Assembly: GCF_004341235.1 (NCBI RefSeq)
Contig: NZ_SLUP01000003.1
Span: 62,001-126,000, forward strand
Reading direction: 5' to 3'
Length of the DNA stretch: 64,000 bases
Source: Mariniflexile fucanivorans
Lineage (GTDB): Bacteria; Bacteroidota; Bacteroidia; Flavobacteriales; Flavobacteriaceae
Every line of letters starts with the position of its first letter. Position 1 is the stretch's first letter. A program made the position numbers and the translations under genes. A model generated the notes under the pieces. The model worked only from the letters and a program-made list of their open reading frames with translations. It was not told the origin of the DNA and ran no database searches. Below, one piece after another: positions 8,165 to 15,320 of this stretch.

Positions 8165-9544
8165 ATGGAAGAAATAAACCCACAACCTCAACAAAACAAA
8201 TTTGGCAACTGGCTAAAAACATCTATTACTGCACGTATGCTTATGGTCGGTTTTTTAATCATCATTTTACTAATACCGCTATCTTTTATTGAAAGTCTTA
8301 TCCGCGAACGCTCGTTTAGGCAACAAGATGTAGTAAACGAAATCAATGAAAAATGGGGAAATAATGTTTTGGTATATGGCCCTATTTTAAAAATTCCGTA
8401 CAAAACCTATTCAGAAAAAACAACATTTAATGAGACAACAAAAACCTATTTAAAAGAAATCCAAACGCATGTTAATTACGCTTACATATTCCCCGAAAAA
8501 TTAACAACCGATGTTAATGTAAATTCAAAAACCTTAAACCGTGGTAATTTTGAATCGGCTGTTTTTACCACCGATATGACCTTGTCTGGTTTCTACATTC
8601 CAACAGATTTAACCGATAAAGACATTAAACCTGAAGATATTATTTGGGAAAAGGCAAGCATTGTAATGAAAACATCCAATTTAAAAGGCATAAAAAATGA
8701 AGTTCTTATTAAGCTAAACAATAACAGTTACGCATTTCAAACCAATTATAATGATGAAAATAATGGTAGAAATTCCCGCTTAGATATTTTAGAAACTGGA
8801 TTTTTAAACCAATCGCTTATTAACGGTACAGAAAATTCAAACTTCAGTATAAAAATTTCGTTTAACGGAAGCAAACAAATTGAATTGATTCCTATAGGCA
8901 GAACTACAGATATGAAAATGAAATCCAATTGGGCAGACCCTAGTTTTATTGGCAATTACTTACCAAACGACGAAACTAAAGAAATCACAAAAAATGGTTT
9001 TAAAGCAGATTGGAAAGTACTGCACATAAACAGAGCCTTTTCACAACAACACCTAAATAAAATACCCGACTTAAGCGAATTCGCATTCGGAACCAAATTC
9101 ATGGTCATGGTGGATGAGTATCAAAAAAGCGAACGTTCAGCAAAATATGGTTTTTTGGTTATAGCCTTAACGTTTTTAATATTCTTCTTAATTCAAACCT
9201 TAAGCAAAATAAACATCCATCCATTTCAGTATTTAATGATTGGGTTGGCGCTCACCATGTTTTACACGCTTTTAGTTTCCATTTCCGAGCACAGTAATTT
9301 CTTAAAAGCCTATTTAATAGCAGGAATTTCAGTCATTGTACTCATTACATTCTATTCAAAATCCATTTTAAAAACCTTTAAGTTTCCGCTATTTATCGGG
9401 CTATCACTCACGGCACTTTATACTTTTATTTATGTCATTATTCAGTTAGAGAACTATGCACTTTTAGTAGGCAGCATCGGTCTGTTCTTAATATTAGCCA
9501 TCGTTATGTACGTATCCAGAAAAATAGATTGGAACAACGGATAA
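8165..9544 (+). CDS. creD: Cell envelope integrity protein CreD
   Basis: 459 residues, typical CreD length. One membrane helix near the N-terminus (residues 22-45, MLMVGFLIIILLIPLSFIESLI) is followed by the conserved RSFRQQDVVNEINEKWGNNVLVYGPILKIPY, a periplasmic domain (about 50-320) and a C-terminal block of membrane helices starting with KYGFLVIALTFLIFFLIQTL and the family signature HPFQYLMIGLALTMFYTLLVSISEH. CreD is an inner-membrane protein linked to envelope stress and, in some bacteria, to colicin or beta-lactam tolerance; the exact mechanism is not known. No creBC two-component genes are nearby; control is more likely by the adjacent winged-helix regulator. Confidence 0.93.
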   Translation: MEEINPQPQQNKFGNWLKTSITARMLMVGFLIIILLIPLSFIESLIRERSFRQQDVVNEINEKWGNNVLVYGPILKIPYKTYSEKTTFNETTKTYLKEIQTHVNYAYIFPEKLTTDVNVNSKTLNRGNFESAVFTTDMTLSGFYIPTDLTDKDIKPEDIIWEKASIVMKTSNLKGIKNEVLIKLNNNSYAFQTNYNDENNGRNSRLDILETGFLNQSLINGTENSNFSIKISFNGSKQIELIPIGRTTDMKMKSNWADPSFIGNYLPNDETKEITKNGFKADWKVLHINRAFSQQHLNKIPDLSEFAFGTKFMVMVDEYQKSERSAKYGFLVIALTFLIFFLIQTLSKINIHPFQYLMIGLALTMFYTLLVSISEHSNFLKAYLIAGISVIVLITFYSKSILKTFKFPLFIGLSLTALYTFIYVIIQLENYALLVGSIGLFLILAIVMYVSRKIDWNNG

Positions 9545-9563
9545 TTTTATTAATTAATTATAT

Positions 9564-9659
9564 GGGCGTTACCCCCGAAGAAAAATCGGGGGTCGCGCTT
9601 TCCGTTACAAGTCCTCGCTCCTACGTCGCTGTGGGCTTTCCACTGCAATCGCTAACGCA
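9564..9659. repeat. Dispersed extragenic repeat, copy 2 (best-preserved)
   Basis: Starts GGGCGTTACCCCCGAAG, contains an inverted repeat (ACCCCCGA with TCGGGGGT), then GGTCGCGCTTTCCG, GTGGGCTTTCCACTG and ends CAATCGCTAACGC. This is the least degenerate of three copies in the window and the type widely scattered between genes in flavobacterial genomes. It separates creD from the next gene and begins 20 bases after the creD stop. Confidence 0.7.
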
Positions 9660-9671
9660 AAAAAACAAACT

Positions 9672-9977
9672 ATGAACAATTTTATAACAACAACAAAGGC
9701 AATAGCCGCTATTAGTTTCATTTTTGGAACTATTTTATTTGCGCTTCAAATATCTTTTCGTCACTCTCATATGTTTATTTACCCTGGTTTCATATTTGTA
9801 ATAGTCGCAATCATATTAAACACCATTTCTTTTTTGGGATTATTATTTTATTTACTAGGAAACCCAAAAGAAAAACTTGAAATTATAAAAGCATGCGGTA
9901 TAGTACTCCTGAACATTCCCATAGCAATCTTATATTTCATTATAATAATAAACATAGACTTTTCAACCCAATTTTAA
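9672..9977 (+). CDS. Small hydrophobic membrane protein, hypothetical
   Basis: 101 residues with three membrane segments (about 9-28, 35-60 and 76-96). No family recognised. It is the first of three closely packed genes (gap of 3 bases to the next), so it is probably the first gene of a small operon of inner-membrane proteins. Confidence 0.6.
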   Translation: MNNFITTTKAIAAISFIFGTILFALQISFRHSHMFIYPGFIFVIVAIILNTISFLGLLFYLLGNPKEKLEIIKACGIVLLNIPIAILYFIIIINIDFSTQF

Positions 9978-9980
9978 ATC

Positions 9981-10364
9981 ATGAAACTACAATTCAACAA
10001 AACATACATTATTCTTACCCTGTTACTTTTCACCGCCGAAACATTCATAGCCATATTCTTAAAAACTGGCTTCATTCGTCATACGTTTGGCGACTATTTG
10101 GTAGTTATTTTAATGTATTGCTTCTTCAAAAGTTTTATTAAAGGCAATCATTTATATATAGCATTGAGTGTGTTAGCTTTTTCTTTTGCTATTGAGTTTT
10201 TACAATTGGCAAACATTCTAAAACCGTTGAACTTACAAAACAGTCAAGCAGCAAAACTAATACTGGGTAGCACTTTTAACTTTTCAGATTTGGTAGCTTA
10301 TACTTTAGGAATCATCACTGTTATCATTGTTGAATTAAAATCTGCAAAGCTATGTACACTATAA
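9981..10364 (+). CDS. DUF2809 family membrane protein
   Basis: 127 residues with four hydrophobic segments. The pattern FIRHTFGDYLVVILMYCFFKSF followed by FAIEFLQLANILKPL and a last segment with FSDLVAYTLGI is the DUF2809 signature (R-H-T/x-G-D-x-L-V and E-F-x-Q, D-L-x-A-Y-x-x-G). The fold is related to VanZ-like small membrane proteins. Function unknown. Its 3' end overlaps the following DUF1361 gene by 13 bases, indicating co-translation. Confidence 0.75.
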   Translation: MKLQFNKTYIILTLLLFTAETFIAIFLKTGFIRHTFGDYLVVILMYCFFKSFIKGNHLYIALSVLAFSFAIEFLQLANILKPLNLQNSQAAKLILGSTFNFSDLVAYTLGIITVIIVELKSAKLCTL

Positions 10365-11029
10365 AACAATTTATTTTTAATCAATTTAAGCTTTATTCCA
10401 TAATAACCATATCGTTAATATTTAGCTTGTTTTTGTTAATGGTACGCGTAAAATTAAACCATTCGTTCTTTTACCTGTTTTTAGTATGGAATTTATTTTT
10501 GGCCATTGTTCCTTTTGGCATTACAACCTATTTAAGATCTAAAACAAACATTAAAAAAATCAAACTTGTACTTTATTTTGGTGCATGGTTATTGTTTTTA
10601 CCGAATGCGCCATATATTATTACAGACTTAATACATTTACGATTAAGCGCAGACTCCTATTTATGGTTGGATATTTTGGTAGTAACATCGTTTGCCTGCA
10701 ATGGGTTGTTATTATTTTATTTATCTATGATAGATATGAAAAATATTTTGAAAACTTATATAAACAAAACAGCACTCCATTACTTGTTAATTACGGTTCT
10801 ATTTGCTTCAAGTTTTGGCGTTTATTTAGGTAGGTTTTTACGTTACAACTCTTGGGAAATTTTAAGCAATCCTAAATATTTAGTTTTGGATATTTTAAAT
10901 ATACTGTCACACCCCCTTGCATTTAAAGAGGCTTGGTTATTTACAATTTTATTTGGAATATTCTTAACTATTGGCTTTTGGGTATTTCAGCACGTCTATT
11001 ATAAACAAGTATTAGAATTAAGCGAGTAA
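10352..11029 (+). CDS. DUF1361 family membrane protein
   Basis: 225 residues with about seven membrane segments. Family hallmarks: LFLVWNLFLAIVPF, WLLFLPNAPYIITDLIHL, the LGRFLRYNSWEIL motif and a C-terminal hydrophobic helix. This DUF1361 pattern is clear, but the function of the family is not known. Overlaps the preceding gene by 13 bases. It converges on the SDR gene with 13 bases between stops. Confidence 0.8.
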   Translation: MYTIKQFIFNQFKLYSIITISLIFSLFLLMVRVKLNHSFFYLFLVWNLFLAIVPFGITTYLRSKTNIKKIKLVLYFGAWLLFLPNAPYIITDLIHLRLSADSYLWLDILVVTSFACNGLLLFYLSMIDMKNILKTYINKTALHYLLITVLFASSFGVYLGRFLRYNSWEILSNPKYLVLDILNILSHPLAFKEAWLFTILFGIFLTIGFWVFQHVYYKQVLELSE

Positions 11030-11042
11030 AACACGATTACTT

Positions 11043-11825
11043 TTACAACTCCCTATTCTTTTCCTGTATGTTTCTAACAATTTGTGCTGCCATTCTTCTA
11101 GAAACAAATCGGTGCACGGTTGAAAGACATTTATTCATAAAACCCGGTATGGCAACTATTTGTCCTTTTTGCATGGCATTATAACCATAAAGTGCCACTT
11201 TAGAGGGGCATGCCATATTGAAACTGATTTTATTTTCTGAAGTATTATTTGAAACTACTTTTTGAAACGATGTTTTAGTTGGCCCTGGGCACAAAGCTGT
11301 AACGGTAACACCTGTTCCTTTTAACTCGTTGGCTATAGCTTCGGAAAATGATAATAAGTACGATTTTGAAGCATAGTAAATAGACATGAGTGGACCAGGT
11401 TGAAAAGCTGCTAATGACGACATGTTCAGTATTTTTCCTGAACCCCGTTTCACCATGCCATCGAGTATTAATTTAGTTAAATGTGTTGTGGTTAAAACAT
11501 GCACGTACAACATGGCAGATTCTCGCTCCCACTCGGTATTTGCGAACGTACCAAATAAGCCAAATCCTGCGTTATTAACTAAAACATCTATGGGAACTTC
11601 GATAATTTCCTCCATTATTTCGGCAGCGACATTTGGTTTACTTAAGTCTTTTAATAGTGTAGATACTTGGCATAAAAACTTTTTTTCAATGTCAGTTTTT
11701 GCTATTTCAAGGTTATTTTTATCGATATCGATTAAAATTAAATTATACCCATCATTAGCTAATAATAAAGCTAATTCATAGCCTAAACCTGAAGCACCCC
11801 CAGTTATCAATGCGGTTTTTGTCAT
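11043..11825 (-). CDS. Short-chain dehydrogenase/reductase (classical SDR)
   Basis: 260 residues. Rossmann motif TGGASGLG at residues 8-15, LIDID acidic residue after beta-2 (suggesting NAD preference, by analogy), the NNAG motif in VLVNNAGFG, catalytic Ser in ILNMSSLAAF and catalytic Y-x-x-x-K in YYASK. The C-terminal part with CPGPTKTSF and a basic tail (MNKCLSTVHRFVSRRMAAQIVR) resembles the DltE/YqjQ-type SDRs of unknown substrate. Single gene with its own upstream region. Confidence 0.85.
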   Translation of the reverse strand: MTKTALITGGASGLGYELALLLANDGYNLILIDIDKNNLEIAKTDIEKKFLCQVSTLLKDLSKPNVAAEIMEEIIEVPIDVLVNNAGFGLFGTFANTEWERESAMLYVHVLTTTHLTKLILDGMVKRGSGKILNMSSLAAFQPGPLMSIYYASKSYLLSFSEAIANELKGTGVTVTALCPGPTKTSFQKVVSNNTSENKISFNMACPSKVALYGYNAMQKGQIVAIPGFMNKCLSTVHRFVSRRMAAQIVRNIQEKNREL

Positions 11826-12006
11826 AAATATAAGTTCTAATTAGGAAGACATTAAGATGCAAATCTATTAATTTTAATGAAATTATGTTTGTAAACATTC
11901 AAAACGTTATACGAACTTACTGTTTTGGTTATTTTTATTCGATTAGTGACATAAAAACATTTTTACAAGAGTAAATTTTAGTAAAAATGTAATTATGAAT
12001 TATTTT

Positions 12007-12426
12007 TTAAGCACCTAAAAGAGGTAAATGCTTTATTCTATGATAATTTAATGCTAATGAAATACAGTGTTTTAACTCTACTTCCGGGATTTCATCTTCT
12101 AATTGAAACACGATGGCTCGGTTTCCTTCAAATTTAAAGGTGTCTTTATAAATAATTTTAAATGTTTCAACTAGTTTGGATGTACATTTAAAATATAAGG
12201 CATATTGGTTAGGCGTTTTGCTTTTCCAATCCATTCGTACGGTGCTTCCGTGTTTAGTTAAATAGCTTGGTTCTCCCCATTTTAGGGTTTCTTCAAGAGT
12301 ATCTAAACCGTTGATTCTTTCAGCAGTTTTTATAACCAATTTTCTAAGATGCAGCATTTGCTTTTCTACGGTGTTAGGGTAGCTTTTAAAAACATCTTCA
12401 ACTTTAGGATTACTGACAAATTGCAT
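12007..12426 (-). CDS. DUF1801 domain protein
   Basis: 139 residues. Pattern: helix VFKSYPNTVEKQMLHLRKLVIKTAE, then ETLKWGEPSYLTKHGSTVRMDWK and YALYFKCTSKLVETFK, typical of DUF1801 proteins (E-x-x-K-W-x-x-P-x-Y core). It is single and points away from ssrA. Role not established for the family. Confidence 0.7.
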   Translation of the reverse strand: MQFVSNPKVEDVFKSYPNTVEKQMLHLRKLVIKTAERINGLDTLEETLKWGEPSYLTKHGSTVRMDWKSKTPNQYALYFKCTSKLVETFKIIYKDTFKFEGNRAIVFQLEDEIPEVELKHCISLALNYHRIKHLPLLGA

Positions 12427-12495
12427 ATTTTTTGTTTATTGGAATAATTTTTGCTCTAATTTAACTGAATTTATATAGAGTTGCAAAGTTTTTGA

Positions 12496-12503
12496 TACCT
12501 TTG
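12496..12503 (+). promoter_or_regulatory. Candidate -7 promoter box of ssrA
   Basis: TACCTTTG followed by CAGCC, matching TAnnTTTG. It lies 133 bases before the mature tmRNA 5' end, so the precursor would carry a leader that includes the extragenic repeat copy 3. A closer promoter is not evident. Confidence 0.5.
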
Positions 12504-12506
12504 CAG

Positions 12507-12608
12507 CCCGCGTTAAGGATTGAAGCGGCATCCTTTTGCTTTTTTGCAAAAGATATAGCGTAAAGCCTGACGCACTTTTTCCATTAAAAGCAAAAGTGGG
12601 TAACGCCC
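12507..12608. repeat. Dispersed extragenic repeat, copy 3 (inverted relative to copy 2)
   Basis: Read on the minus strand it begins GGGCGTTACCC, has GGCTTTACGCT in the middle and ends CTTCAATCCTTAACGCGGG, the same block order as copies 1 and 2. It contains an internal inverted repeat of the type CTTTTGC/GCAAAAG. It sits between the ssrA -7 box and the mature tmRNA. Confidence 0.6.
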
Positions 12609-12635
12609 AAATAAAAAAATTACTATTTCGTTAAT

Positions 12636-13027
12636 GGGGTCGACTGGTTTTGACAGCGAGATTAATTGAACGGTAAGCACGTGGTGCAATGATTTTGAAA
12701 CACCTTAAAGACTAAATCGAACTTTAAACGGCGAGAATAACTACGCTTTAGCTGCATAATTCGAATTATAGTAGAATTGGCCTAGGTACACAAGGTGTAC
12801 AAGCTTTATGTCTCCGGAAAGCCTTGATTGACGGCGTTCCTTTTTGAGGCATCGTAAATGTCAATATAGGAAATAAAGTGCTTTGATTTATTTTTGAAAC
12901 TAAAAAAGCTAAGCTGTAACTAGGTTGTCTTTAACCAGGTTGCAGTCGAAAACCCAAGAAAAGAATAAACGTGTAGAAAGCCCTTTGGTTACTTGTTTGG
13001 ACGAGAGTTCGATTCTCTCCGACTCCA
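12636..13027 (+). ncRNA. ssrA: tmRNA (transfer-messenger RNA)
   Basis: The 5' end GGGGTCGACTGGTTTTGACAG and the 3' end GTTCGATTCTCTCCGACTCCA form the tRNA-like half: GGGGTCG pairs with CGACTCC in a 7-bp acceptor stem (one G-U pair), with A at 13027 as discriminator. CCA is not encoded (CTA follows). The tag reading frame at 12730-12759 reads GGC GAG AAT AAC TAC GCT TTA GCT GCA TAA, giving GENNYALAA, the usual Bacteroidota tag. tmRNA releases stalled ribosomes and tags the nascent chain for proteolysis. The 3' end serves as the integration site of the element that follows. Confidence 0.97.
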
Positions 13028-13028
13028 C
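13016..13028 (+). other. attL core within tmRNA 3' end
   Basis: TCTCCGACTCCAC covers the T-arm/acceptor 3' strand of tmRNA. The identical 13 bases recur at 16657-16669, and the flanking bases differ on both sides. Integration preserves the functional tmRNA because the element supplies no change upstream of the acceptor end. Confidence 0.8.
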
Positions 13029-13051
13029 TAAATGACTATCAAGTCAAAACA

Positions 13052-13084
13052 AAAACCCTGTAAATTTATGATTTACAGGGTTTT
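13052..13084 (+). terminator. Replacement terminator of ssrA carried by the element
   Basis: AAAACCCTGTAAAT (13052-13065) and ATTTACAGGGTTTT (13071-13084) form a perfect 14-bp stem with a 5-base loop, ending in a T-run. It lies 24 bases after the mature tmRNA, inside the element, so it now ends ssrA transcription. Confidence 0.85.
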
Positions 13085-13129
13085 GCATTTTATTTGACAT
13101 CATATAATATCATTTAAAACCATCCCAAT

Positions 13130-13151
13130 CGAGACCAATTCGGTGACCCCT
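13130..13151 (+). repeat. Left copy of 22-bp direct repeat of the element
   Basis: C-GAGACCAATTCGGTGACCCC-T, identical over 22 bases to 16577-16598 in the same orientation. It lies 101 bases inside attL. A GAGACC motif also forms a 13-bp inverted pair at 13167-13179 (TAGGTCTCGCTAA) and 13261-13273 (TTAGCGAGACCTA) in front of the integrase. These look like arm-type integrase sites. Confidence 0.7.
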
Positions 13152-13166
13152 TTTGAATTTATAAAA

Positions 13167-13273
13167 TAGGTCTCGCTAAGCATAATATTTCACTCATTTT
13201 CAATCATTTACAAAATTAATACATTAGGTTTTCACATACTAATTTATTACCTTTTGGGCGTTAGCGAGACCTA
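13167..13273. promoter_or_regulatory. 13-bp inverted repeat flanking the integrase promoter region
   Basis: TAGGTCTCGCTAA at 13167-13179 is the exact reverse complement of TTAGCGAGACCTA at 13261-13273; the spacer is 81 bases. The second arm ends 15 bases before the integrase ATG. Both contain the GAGACC core of the end repeats, so the integrase may bind here, repressing its own expression or building the recombination complex. Confidence 0.55.
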
Positions 13274-13288
13274 AAAATTTATATAATT

Positions 13289-14539
13289 ATGAAAACAGAC
13301 TTTTCTATCCATTTTCATCTTATCAATTCAAAGATTAATAATAAAGGATTAGCCCCCATTTACTTACGGTTAACGGTAAACAATAAACGTGTAGAATATA
13401 GTATTAGCAGAAGGTTAGAACCTAAATTCTGGAATTCAAAAACTCAGCGTGTGATGGGTACAAATCGAGATTCTGTAGAGATTAATAATCATATTGACAA
13501 TCTTAAGCATAAACTAAATAAAATACACCAAAGGCTTATGGACGAGGATGCACGTATCTCAGCAACTTCTATGATTAACCTTTTAAAAGGAGGTGGAAAG
13601 AAAGTAAGATTTATACTTGAAATTTTTAAAGAACATAACGAAAGGACCGATTTATTGGCAGGTAAAGACATCTCTGTAAGCACAGCAAAGCGCTATTGGA
13701 CATGTTATGATCATGTAAAACAATTTATTGAAGAGGAATATAGGTTAGAAGATTATAAGCTCAGAGACATTGACTATCGTTTTGTCACCAAATTTGAATT
13801 CTTTTTGAAAACCGTTAGAATATGCAATCACAACTCAGCATTAAAGTATATTAACAATTTCAAGAAAATAATTAGGATTGCTTTAGCTAATCAATGGATG
13901 GATAAAGATCCTTTCTATAATTTTAAAGTTAAATTTGAAGCTGTTGAACGCGATTTCTTGACGGCTGGAGAAGTAGAGACGCTTTACACAAAAGAGCTTC
14001 ATTTTGACCGTTTAAAAGTTGTTAGAGATATGTTTGTGTTCTCCTGCTATACGGGGCTTGCTTATTCAGATGTAGAAAAACTCACTAAAGCAGATATTAC
14101 CATAGGCATTGATGGAGACAAATGGATTAGTATTAAGAGAACGAAAACAAATACCAGAAGCAGCATTCCATTATTACCCATCGCAGAAGAAATTTTGAAT
14201 CGCTATGCCTATCATCCAGAAGTTATAAGAAGTGAAAAGCTAATACCAGTATTCAGTAATCAAAAGTCGAATGCTTTTTTAAAAGAAATAGCAATCATGT
14301 GTGGAATCACTAAACCATTGACTACTCACTTGGCTAGACACACTTTTGCGACAACTATTACTTTAACTAATGGAGTCCCTATAGAATCCGTGAGTAAAAT
14401 GCTAGGTCATAAATCATTGAGAACAACTCAGCATTATGCTAAAATTGTAGATAGAAAAGTGAGCGATGACATGAAAGTTCTTAAGGAAAAATTGGATCTG
14501 CAAACAAAAACCAACAAAACTGACTCTAATAATTCATAG
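13289..14539 (+). CDS. Tyrosine recombinase/integrase of the Bacteroidota type
   Basis: 416 residues. N-terminal arm-binding domain (FSIHFHLINSKINNKGLAPIYLRLTVNNKRVEYSISRRLEPKFWN), a SAM-like core-binding domain (about 110-215) and a C-terminal catalytic domain. Catalytic residues seen: H347-x-x-R350 in HLARH, H374 in LGHKS and the nucleophile Y383 in QHYAKI. The position of the first catalytic Arg (TGLR in most families) is Ala258 in TGLAYSD, a substitution common in Bacteroidota integrases; IntDOT also lacks this Arg. It starts 260 bases after ssrA and, given the att copies, almost certainly catalysed insertion into ssrA. Confidence 0.93.
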   Translation: MKTDFSIHFHLINSKINNKGLAPIYLRLTVNNKRVEYSISRRLEPKFWNSKTQRVMGTNRDSVEINNHIDNLKHKLNKIHQRLMDEDARISATSMINLLKGGGKKVRFILEIFKEHNERTDLLAGKDISVSTAKRYWTCYDHVKQFIEEEYRLEDYKLRDIDYRFVTKFEFFLKTVRICNHNSALKYINNFKKIIRIALANQWMDKDPFYNFKVKFEAVERDFLTAGEVETLYTKELHFDRLKVVRDMFVFSCYTGLAYSDVEKLTKADITIGIDGDKWISIKRTKTNTRSSIPLLPIAEEILNRYAYHPEVIRSEKLIPVFSNQKSNAFLKEIAIMCGITKPLTTHLARHTFATTITLTNGVPIESVSKMLGHKSLRTTQHYAKIVDRKVSDDMKVLKEKLDLQTKTNKTDSNNS

Positions 14540-14628
14540 GTCTTTATTCAATTTCTAAATACTCCAAATATAACAATTTACACTTCTATTTAAACATCAT
14601 TTTTTTCTTTGCGACCAAGGGGAGCAAA

Positions 14629-14657
14629 CGAGAATGTGTCCACAGACACACATCTCG
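14629..14657 (+). other. Interrupted stem-loop downstream of the integrase
   Basis: CGAGA-A-TGTGTC, loop CACA, GACACA-CA-TCTCG: 5 + 6 paired bases separated by a small internal loop. There is no T-run, so it is not a standard terminator. A compact hairpin in a non-coding part of a mobile element could be a transfer-origin or recombination remnant, but no relaxase gene supports this. Confidence 0.5.
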
Positions 14658-15087
14658 CATTCCTAACCAAGACCATTTTATTTTAAAGGATGACAAACTT
14701 AATTTAAGTTCTATGCCATTTAAATAAGTTAACCAGATAAATCGTATCTAAACATTTATTTGCTTTTGAAAAGAAAAACAAAATATCTTAAAAACTATAT
14801 AACTTATTAATCTTTTCATAAGCCAGTGTTTTTTATAAATAAATTGATGATTTGATGATTCACGTTCTTAACTCTATAAACACAAGATGTTCATAAATAT
14901 CAATTTTTCATCATTCCGTCATTTATATTTTACTAACTAAATTAGCCGATATCATTTATAGAATTTTTGATGATTTGATGACAATACCCTCTAAAGCCTT
15001 ATATATAAAAGGTTTTACGTGTCATCGTTTTGTCATCAAATCATCATTCTTCATTTTTTAAACTTCTTTTCTTTCATCATTATTATT

Positions 15088-15131
15088 TTTGATGACAGTT
15101 TGATGACAGTTTGATGACAGTTTGATGACAG
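15088..15131 (+). repeat. Four tandem 11-bp iteron-like repeats (TTTGATGACAG)
   Basis: TTTGATGACAG at 15088-15098, 15099-15109, 15110-15120 and 15121-15131, all identical and of one helical turn each. Related TGATGAC or GTCATCA motifs lie on both sides (for example 14975-14982, 15020-15026, 15031-15037, 15175-15182). Equal one-turn spacing suggests cooperative binding by one protein. Confidence 0.75.
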
Positions 15132-15207
15132 CCTTAGCCCATATAAACAGGAGTTATATCTCATTCCATCATCATGTCATCAAAATTTTGAATGAATTTA
15201 GTTAAGA

Positions 15208-15280
15208 GAATGATAAACAAATTAAAATATTTTATCATTCAGCAAAGTTATGATAAGAAAATGCGATTATCTTATCATAA
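15208..15280. promoter_or_regulatory. Two adjacent inverted repeats upstream of the Fic gene
   Basis: GAATGATAAA (15208-15217) pairs with TTTATCATTC (15231-15240), and TTATGATAAGA (15248-15258) with TCTTATCATAA (15270-15280). All four half-sites share ATGATAA, and the second pair ends 40 bases before the Fic ATG. This is the layout of a tandem operator for a dimeric repressor. Confidence 0.6.
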
Positions 15281-15320
15281 TAAATTATCTTTATAAAGAA
15301 AAATATTATTTCTATACACA

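Larger units (their letters stand above)
14540..15320. other. 780-base non-coding region of the element with hairpin and repeats
   Basis: No convincing open reading frame. It contains, in order, a hairpin at 14629-14657, several TGATGA/TCATCA motifs in both orientations between 14844 and 15046, four perfect tandem copies of an 11-bp unit at 15088-15131, and two inverted repeats (15208-15240 and 15248-15280) before the Fic gene. The content suggests protein-binding DNA (replication, transfer or regulation) rather than a lost gene. Confidence 0.6.

Noticed and set aside
12430-12640. tRNA gene upstream of ssrA
   Set aside because: No cloverleaf; the structured part is the dispersed repeat.
15088-15131. 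CRISPR array
   Set aside because: Units are 11 bp, directly adjacent, without spacers, and there are no cas genes.
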